From assembly GCA_002491225.1 (NCBI GenBank), contig DKVN01000031.1:1443-10665 (forward strand): a stretch of DNA of 9,223 bases, read 5' to 3'. Of this stretch, positions 5,875 to 9,223 are shown piece after piece; within the stretch, counting starts at the first letter, position 1, and every line of letters begins with the position of its first letter. The notes under the pieces were generated by a model. That model was not told where the DNA came from, searched no databases, and saw only the letters and a list, made by a program, of their open reading frames with translations. A program made the translations under genes and the position numbers. The DNA comes from Faecalibacterium sp. UBA7177. Its GTDB lineage: Bacteria; Bacillota; Clostridia; Oscillospirales; Ruminococcaceae.

Positions 5875-6942
5875 ATGACCAAACAAACACTTCTGGCCGG
5901 CAGCTACAATCTCCGGCCCTTTGGCGAGGGCCGCGGCATCACCGTACTGGAGTATGAGCCGGAGTCGGGCGGGATGCGGGTGGCGGATGTCTGTGAGGAC
6001 ACGGTCAATCCGTCCTATCTGATCCAGGCGGGGCAGCTGGTGCTGGCCGCGCAGGAAACGCTTGAAACGGGCGGCATTGCGGCCTACCGGTTCGAGGGCG
6101 GCAGGCTGGCCCGGCTCGGCACCACCCATTTTCCGGGCGGGCTGCTCTGCCATCTGGCGCTCTGGCCGGGCGGGCGTTATCTCAGCGCCGCCAACTACTG
6201 GACCGGCCGCCTCACCGTCTGCCCGGTCACCGGGCAGGGGGCCGGGGAGCCGACGGCCGCGCTGCAGTACGAGGGCGCGGGCGCCGACCCCAAACGGCAG
6301 GAGGGCCCGCATACCCACTCCTCCTGCGTGGACCCCTCCGGCAGCTGGCTGGTGGTGGCCGAGCTGGGGCTTGACCGGCTGATGAGCTACCGCCTTGACC
6401 CCGCGGCGGGGACCCTTACCCCCGGCAGCCCCGCCTTTCTGCAAACCCCGGCGGGCGCCGGGCCGCGGCACATGGCCTTCCATCCCAATGGGCGGACCCT
6501 GTATGTGAGCGCGGAGCTGAGCAGCAGCGTTTTCGTCTGCGGCTTTGACCCCGCCACCGGGGCAATCACCCTGCGTCAGGTCCTCCCGGCGCTGCCCGAG
6601 GGCTTCTCGGGCGACAACCTGACCGCCGATATCCACTGTACGGCGGATGGACGGCTGGTCTATGCCTCAAACCGGGGGCATGATTCCATCGCTTCGTTCG
6701 GCGTGCAGGAGGACGGCAGCCTGCGGGCACTGGGCCATTTTTCCTGCTTTGGCAGCGGCCCGCGCAGCATCCGGCTGATGAACCACGCGGTCATGCTGAT
6801 CGCAAACCAGAACAGCGGCACCCTGGTCAGCTGCCGGCTGGACGGCGCGGGCGGATGCAGCGGCAAGCTGGCCGAGCTGCCGCTGCCCTCGGTGGTCTGC
6901 ACCCTGCCGCTGAACAGTACAACACAGGAGGAACGAGAATGA
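5875..6942 (+). CDS. Lactonase family protein (seven-bladed beta-propeller, 6-phosphogluconolactonase-like)
   Basis: A 355-residue cytoplasmic protein of the Pgl/YbhE lactonase family (PF10282 type), close to the usual length. The repeated propeller-blade pattern is clear: GPHTHSSCVDPSGSWLVVAE (144-163) then LGLDRLMSYRLD (164-175), GAGPRHMAFHPNGRTLYVSAE (194-214), ADIHCTADGRLVYASNRGHD (251-270), and a last full blade GSGPRSIR with ANQNSGTL (293-317). Family members hydrolyse sugar lactones, best known for 6-phosphogluconolactone. Next to an importer for free sugar, a dehydrogenase and an aldonate dehydratase, an unphosphorylated aldonolactone is the likelier substrate (inference). The last blade seems shortened: the usual 'PR-x-F-x-I-D-P-x-G' is replaced by PRSIRLMNHAV. 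Its stop overlaps the next start in ATGA, so the two are translationally coupled. Confidence 0.86.
   Translation: MTKQTLLAGSYNLRPFGEGRGITVLEYEPESGGMRVADVCEDTVNPSYLIQAGQLVLAAQETLETGGIAAYRFEGGRLARLGTTHFPGGLLCHLALWPGGRYLSAANYWTGRLTVCPVTGQGAGEPTAALQYEGAGADPKRQEGPHTHSSCVDPSGSWLVVAELGLDRLMSYRLDPAAGTLTPGSPAFLQTPAGAGPRHMAFHPNGRTLYVSAELSSSVFVCGFDPATGAITLRQVLPALPEGFSGDNLTADIHCTADGRLVYASNRGHDSIASFGVQEDGSLRALGHFSCFGSGPRSIRLMNHAVMLIANQNSGTLVSCRLDGAGGCSGKLAELPLPSVVCTLPLNSTTQEERE
6926..6942 (+). promoter_or_regulatory. Ribosome binding site and ATGA overlap deciding the SDR start
   Basis: AGGAGGA at 6926-6932 lies 6 bases before the ATG at 6939. The ATG shares bases with the TGA stop of the lactonase gene (6940-6942). 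A longer in-frame reading from 6855 would add 28 residues lying inside the lactonase gene and unlike any SDR N-terminus, so it is rejected. Confidence 0.85.
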
Positions 6943-7784
6943 GCGCGAAAAAAGCAATCGTTACAGGCGGCAGCAAGGGCATCGGCAGCGGCATCGTGCG
7001 CAGGCTGGCGGCCCAGGGCTGGGATGTGGTATTTTCCTACGGCCGGCACGCGGAGGACGCGCTGGCGTTGCGGGACGAGCTGAAAAACGCGCACGGCGTG
7101 CGCTGCGAGTGCTTTGCGGCGGCGCTGGAGGTGCCCGGCAACGGCAAGCGCCTTTTTGAGCAGGCAACCGAATTTCTGGGCGGCCTCGACCTGCTGGTGA
7201 ACAACGCGGGGGTAACCATCCTGCAGAGCATCCTCGAGATGCCGGAGGAATCCATCGACTATCTGATCAATCTGGATTTCCGCAACTACATCGTGATGAT
7301 GCAGCTTGCCATCCGGTATATGGCCCGGCGCGGCACAAAGGGGGCGGTCATCAACATCACCTCCTCCCGCGGCCAGCGGGCCTATCCGGGCGATGCGCTC
7401 TACGGCGGGCTGAAGGCCGGGCTGAACCGCGCCATCGAGTCGATCGCGCTGGACGCGGCCCCCTACGGCATCCGGGTCAACAATGTAGCTCCCGGCGCAA
7501 TCTGCATCCGCACCAAAGAGGAGATCGTCCGCGAACTGGGCGACAAGGTGCCCACCGATTTCTGGGATGTGCTGGGCCAGCGCATCCCGCTCGAGCGCGC
7601 GGGAACGCCTGCGGACATCGCGGATGCGGTGGCGTTTCTGGCCTCGGAGCAGGCTTCCTATATCACCGGCGTGACCCTGCGGGTGGACGGCGGGCTGATC
7701 CTGCCCGGCATGCCGGAGATCTGGAGCGAGGAATTTACACAGCATGGATGGGGTTATTCCAAAAAAGAAAAATTTGAGGAGTGA
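6939..7784 (+). CDS. SDR-family NAD(P)-dependent dehydrogenase (glucose-1-dehydrogenase-like)
   Basis: A 281-residue classical short-chain dehydrogenase/reductase with a Rossmann fold. Landmarks are the cofactor loop TGGSKGIG (9-16), NNAG (88-91), Asn 111, the catalytic Ser 142 in NITSSRG, Tyr 155 and Lys 159 in YGGLK, APG (184-186), and the C-terminal YITGVTLRVDGGLILPGMPE (241-260). Lys 13 in the glycine loop and Arg 36 after the second strand hint at NADP(H) use. The pattern resembles Gram-positive glucose-1-dehydrogenase-like SDRs, which oxidise C1 of free aldoses to lactones. Placed directly after a lactonase gene and before an acid-sugar dehydratase gene, it most simply makes the lactone (inference). 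A fructuronate/mannonate oxidoreductase role, as for the SDR-type UxuB, is the main alternative. It ends 6 bases before the next gene. Confidence 0.9.
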   Translation: MSAKKAIVTGGSKGIGSGIVRRLAAQGWDVVFSYGRHAEDALALRDELKNAHGVRCECFAAALEVPGNGKRLFEQATEFLGGLDLLVNNAGVTILQSILEMPEESIDYLINLDFRNYIVMMQLAIRYMARRGTKGAVINITSSRGQRAYPGDALYGGLKAGLNRAIESIALDAAPYGIRVNNVAPGAICIRTKEEIVRELGDKVPTDFWDVLGQRIPLERAGTPADIADAVAFLASEQASYITGVTLRVDGGLILPGMPEIWSEEFTQHGWGYSKKEKFEE

Positions 7785-7790
7785 GGAATT

Positions 7791-9038
7791 ATGTCTCAGG
7801 TTACAATCCGAAATGTCCGGGCCATCCCAACCGCCCCTGCCGGAATCAATCTTGTGGCGGTCAAGGTCGAAACCAGCGAGCCCGGCCTGTACGGCGTGGG
7901 CTGCGCCACCTTTACCCAGCGCAGCGAGGCGGTGGTCACGGCGCTGGAGCAGTATGTCAGGCCGCTGCTGATCGGCCGCAGCGTGGACAATATCGAGGAT
8001 ATTTGGCAGTTTTTGTACGGCAGCTCCTACTGGCGCAACGGCCCGGTGCTGAACAACGCGATCTCGGGCGTGGACGAGGCTTTGTGGGACATCAAGGGCA
8101 AGATGGCCAAGATGCCGGTGTATGACCTTTTGGGCGGCAAGTGCCGGCAGGGCGTGCCGGTATACCGCCACACCGACGGCAGCTGCCCGGAAGAGGTGGA
8201 GGAAAAGGTCCGCCAGTTCATGGAGCAGGGCTACCGCTACATCCGGGTGCAGCAGGGGATGTACGGCGGCAATATGGTGGGCGGCATCGGCGGCATGGAC
8301 CAGATCGACGCCGAAACCTGCAAGCGGTTCCACCTCACCGAAAACCCGCCCATCGGCGCGTATTTTGATCCTAAGGAGTACATGCGCAGGGCCCTCAAGC
8401 TGTTCGACTATCTGCGCAGCAGGCTGGGCTTTGAGATCGAGCTGCTGCACGACGTCCACGAGCGGCTCGCCCCCATCGACGGGGTCGGGTTTGCCAAGGA
8501 GGTGGAGCAGTACAAGCTCTTCTTCCTCGAGGACCTCTTCTCGCCCGAGCAGGTGAGCTGGTTTGCCAAGGTGCGCGAGCAGTGTGCCACCCCCATCGCA
8601 ATGGGCGAGCTGTTCAACAACCCCAACGAGTGGATGCCGCTCGTCAAGGACCAGCTGATCGATTTCATCCGCATCCACATCAGCCAGATCGGCGGCATCT
8701 CCCCGGCGCGCAAGCTGGCGGCCGTCTGCGAGCCGTTCGGGGTGCGCACCGCGTGGCACGGCCCCAACGACATCACCCCCGCGGGCGTTGCGGCCCACCT
8801 GCATCTGGACCTCGCCACCACAAACTTCGGCATCCAGGAGTTTGCCGGCTTTACCGAAAACGAAAAGCTGGTCTTCCCCGGCTGCCCGGAGGTGCGCGAC
8901 GGCTATCTCTACGCCAACGATCAGCCCGGCCTCGGCATCGACATCGACGAGGAGGCCGCGGCAAAGTTCCCCTGTACCTATCACGACAATGCATGGCTGT
9001 GGGCCCGGCTGCCGGACGGCACTGCCGTGCGCGCATAA
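7791..9038 (+). CDS. Sugar-acid dehydratase, mannonate dehydratase subgroup of the enolase superfamily
   Basis: A 415-residue mandelate-racemase/muconate-lactonising-type enzyme closest to ManD/RspA proteins (about 400 residues). The N-terminal capping domain (about 1-120) includes GRSVDNIEDIWQFLY (62-76) and SGVDEALWDIKGK (92-104). The barrel gives the likely metal ligands Asp 221 (LLHDVHER), Glu 247 (FFLED) and Glu 273 (MGEL), with His 223 and His 323 (AWHGPND) as candidate catalytic residues and NFGIQE (345-350) near the end. It should dehydrate an aldonate such as mannonate or gluconate to a 2-keto-3-deoxy acid. The HGPND motif, with Pro where efficient mannonate dehydratases have Ala (HGATD), points to the low-efficiency or gluconate-type members or to a different acid. 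The SD GAGGA (in TGAGGAATT) overlaps the SDR stop. It is the last gene of the operon, followed by a terminator. Confidence 0.9.
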   Translation: MSQVTIRNVRAIPTAPAGINLVAVKVETSEPGLYGVGCATFTQRSEAVVTALEQYVRPLLIGRSVDNIEDIWQFLYGSSYWRNGPVLNNAISGVDEALWDIKGKMAKMPVYDLLGGKCRQGVPVYRHTDGSCPEEVEEKVRQFMEQGYRYIRVQQGMYGGNMVGGIGGMDQIDAETCKRFHLTENPPIGAYFDPKEYMRRALKLFDYLRSRLGFEIELLHDVHERLAPIDGVGFAKEVEQYKLFFLEDLFSPEQVSWFAKVREQCATPIAMGELFNNPNEWMPLVKDQLIDFIRIHISQIGGISPARKLAAVCEPFGVRTAWHGPNDITPAGVAAHLHLDLATTNFGIQEFAGFTENEKLVFPGCPEVRDGYLYANDQPGLGIDIDEEAAAKFPCTYHDNAWLWARLPDGTAVRA

Positions 9039-9062
9039 CCGAGGATTCCCCCAAAACAGCCC

Positions 9063-9108
9063 CGCCCGCCGGAGGACGCAAACCGCGCCCCCCGGCGGGC
9101 GCTTTTTT
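9063..9108 (+). terminator. Intrinsic terminator of the sugar operon
   Basis: CGCCCGCCGG (9063-9072) pairs perfectly with CCGGCGGGCG (9092-9101): a 10-bp GC-rich stem with a 19-base loop, followed after one C by TTTTTT at 9103-9108. It lies 24 bases after the dehydratase stop and closes the operon. Confidence 0.88.
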
Positions 9109-9181
9109 GTGCAAACTACTGGTAAAAACGCCAAAACAAAGCGTGGCCTTCCGTGCAAAACGTTGAATTTTGAAGGGGGTG

Positions 9182-9210
9182 TTGACAAACCGCCCCGGCG
9201 GGGCTACAAT
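9182..9210 (+). promoter_or_regulatory. Near-consensus sigma-A promoter for a downstream unit
   Basis: Perfect TTGACA at 9182-9187, a 17-base spacer, then TACAAT (5 of 6) at 9205-9210. Transcription would start near 9217, so the gene it serves lies outside the window. The spacer is unusually GC-rich and contains the palindrome GCCCC-GGC-GGGGC (9192-9204). Between the terminator and this promoter (9109-9181) no gene or other structure is evident. Confidence 0.82.
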
Positions 9211-9223
9211 GGCCTCAGAAAAG

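Noticed and set aside
5506..6636. Minus-strand open frame opposite the epimerase end and the lactonase gene
   Set aside because: It overlaps two better-supported genes, reads as Pro/Arg/Ala-rich filler, and spans a hairpin and an intergenic gap.
6660..9188. An 842-codon open frame on the minus strand across the SDR and dehydratase genes
   Set aside because: It has the same low-complexity composition, is antisense to genes with intact catalytic motifs, and runs through the operon terminator. It is a shadow frame.

Overview
The window has high-GC, protein-dense coding sequence, sigma-A-type promoters, strong AGGAGG-type ribosome binding sites and a lipoprotein leader typical of Gram-positives. 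This suggests a high-GC Firmicute, perhaps an anaerobic Clostridia of the Oscillospirales kind. That placement is inferred from style; there is no marker gene here.

Layout. On the minus strand at the left edge are the first 57 codons of an MBL-fold metallohydrolase (1-171), and upstream of it a GntR/HutC-family repressor with a UTRA ligand domain (270-992). An AT-rich divergent control region (993-1260) follows. It carries a good sigma-A promoter reading right, an extended -10 promoter reading left, and repeated AAACAT/ATGTTT half-sites. Two of these form matching 16-bp palindromes exactly 30 bp apart, one just upstream of the rightward -35 and one inside the promoter spacer. To the right is one long plus-strand operon (1261-9038): sugar ABC-importer lipoprotein, an intercistronic hairpin with a short T-run, permease, tandem ATPase, aldose-epimerase-like protein, seven-bladed-propeller lactonase, SDR dehydrogenase, and a sugar-acid dehydratase of the mannonate-dehydratase subgroup of the enolase superfamily. 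The operon ends at a strong intrinsic terminator (9063-9108). A near-consensus promoter (9182-9210) then starts a transcription unit that runs out of the window.

How it fits together (inference). The importer brings in an unphosphorylated sugar, the epimerase-like protein presents one anomer, the SDR oxidises C1 to the lactone, the lactonase opens it to the aldonate, and the dehydratase makes a 2-keto-3-deoxy sugar acid. This would be the upper half of a non-phosphorylative, Entner-Doudoroff/De Ley-Doudoroff-like oxidative route, packed with its own importer and repressor. No 2-keto-3-deoxy-acid kinase or aldolase lies in the window. The sugar is not identifiable from sequence alone. Families are assigned with confidence, but the pathway assignment is a hypothesis; an alternative in which the SDR and dehydratase serve hexuronate (fructuronate/mannonate) metabolism remains open.
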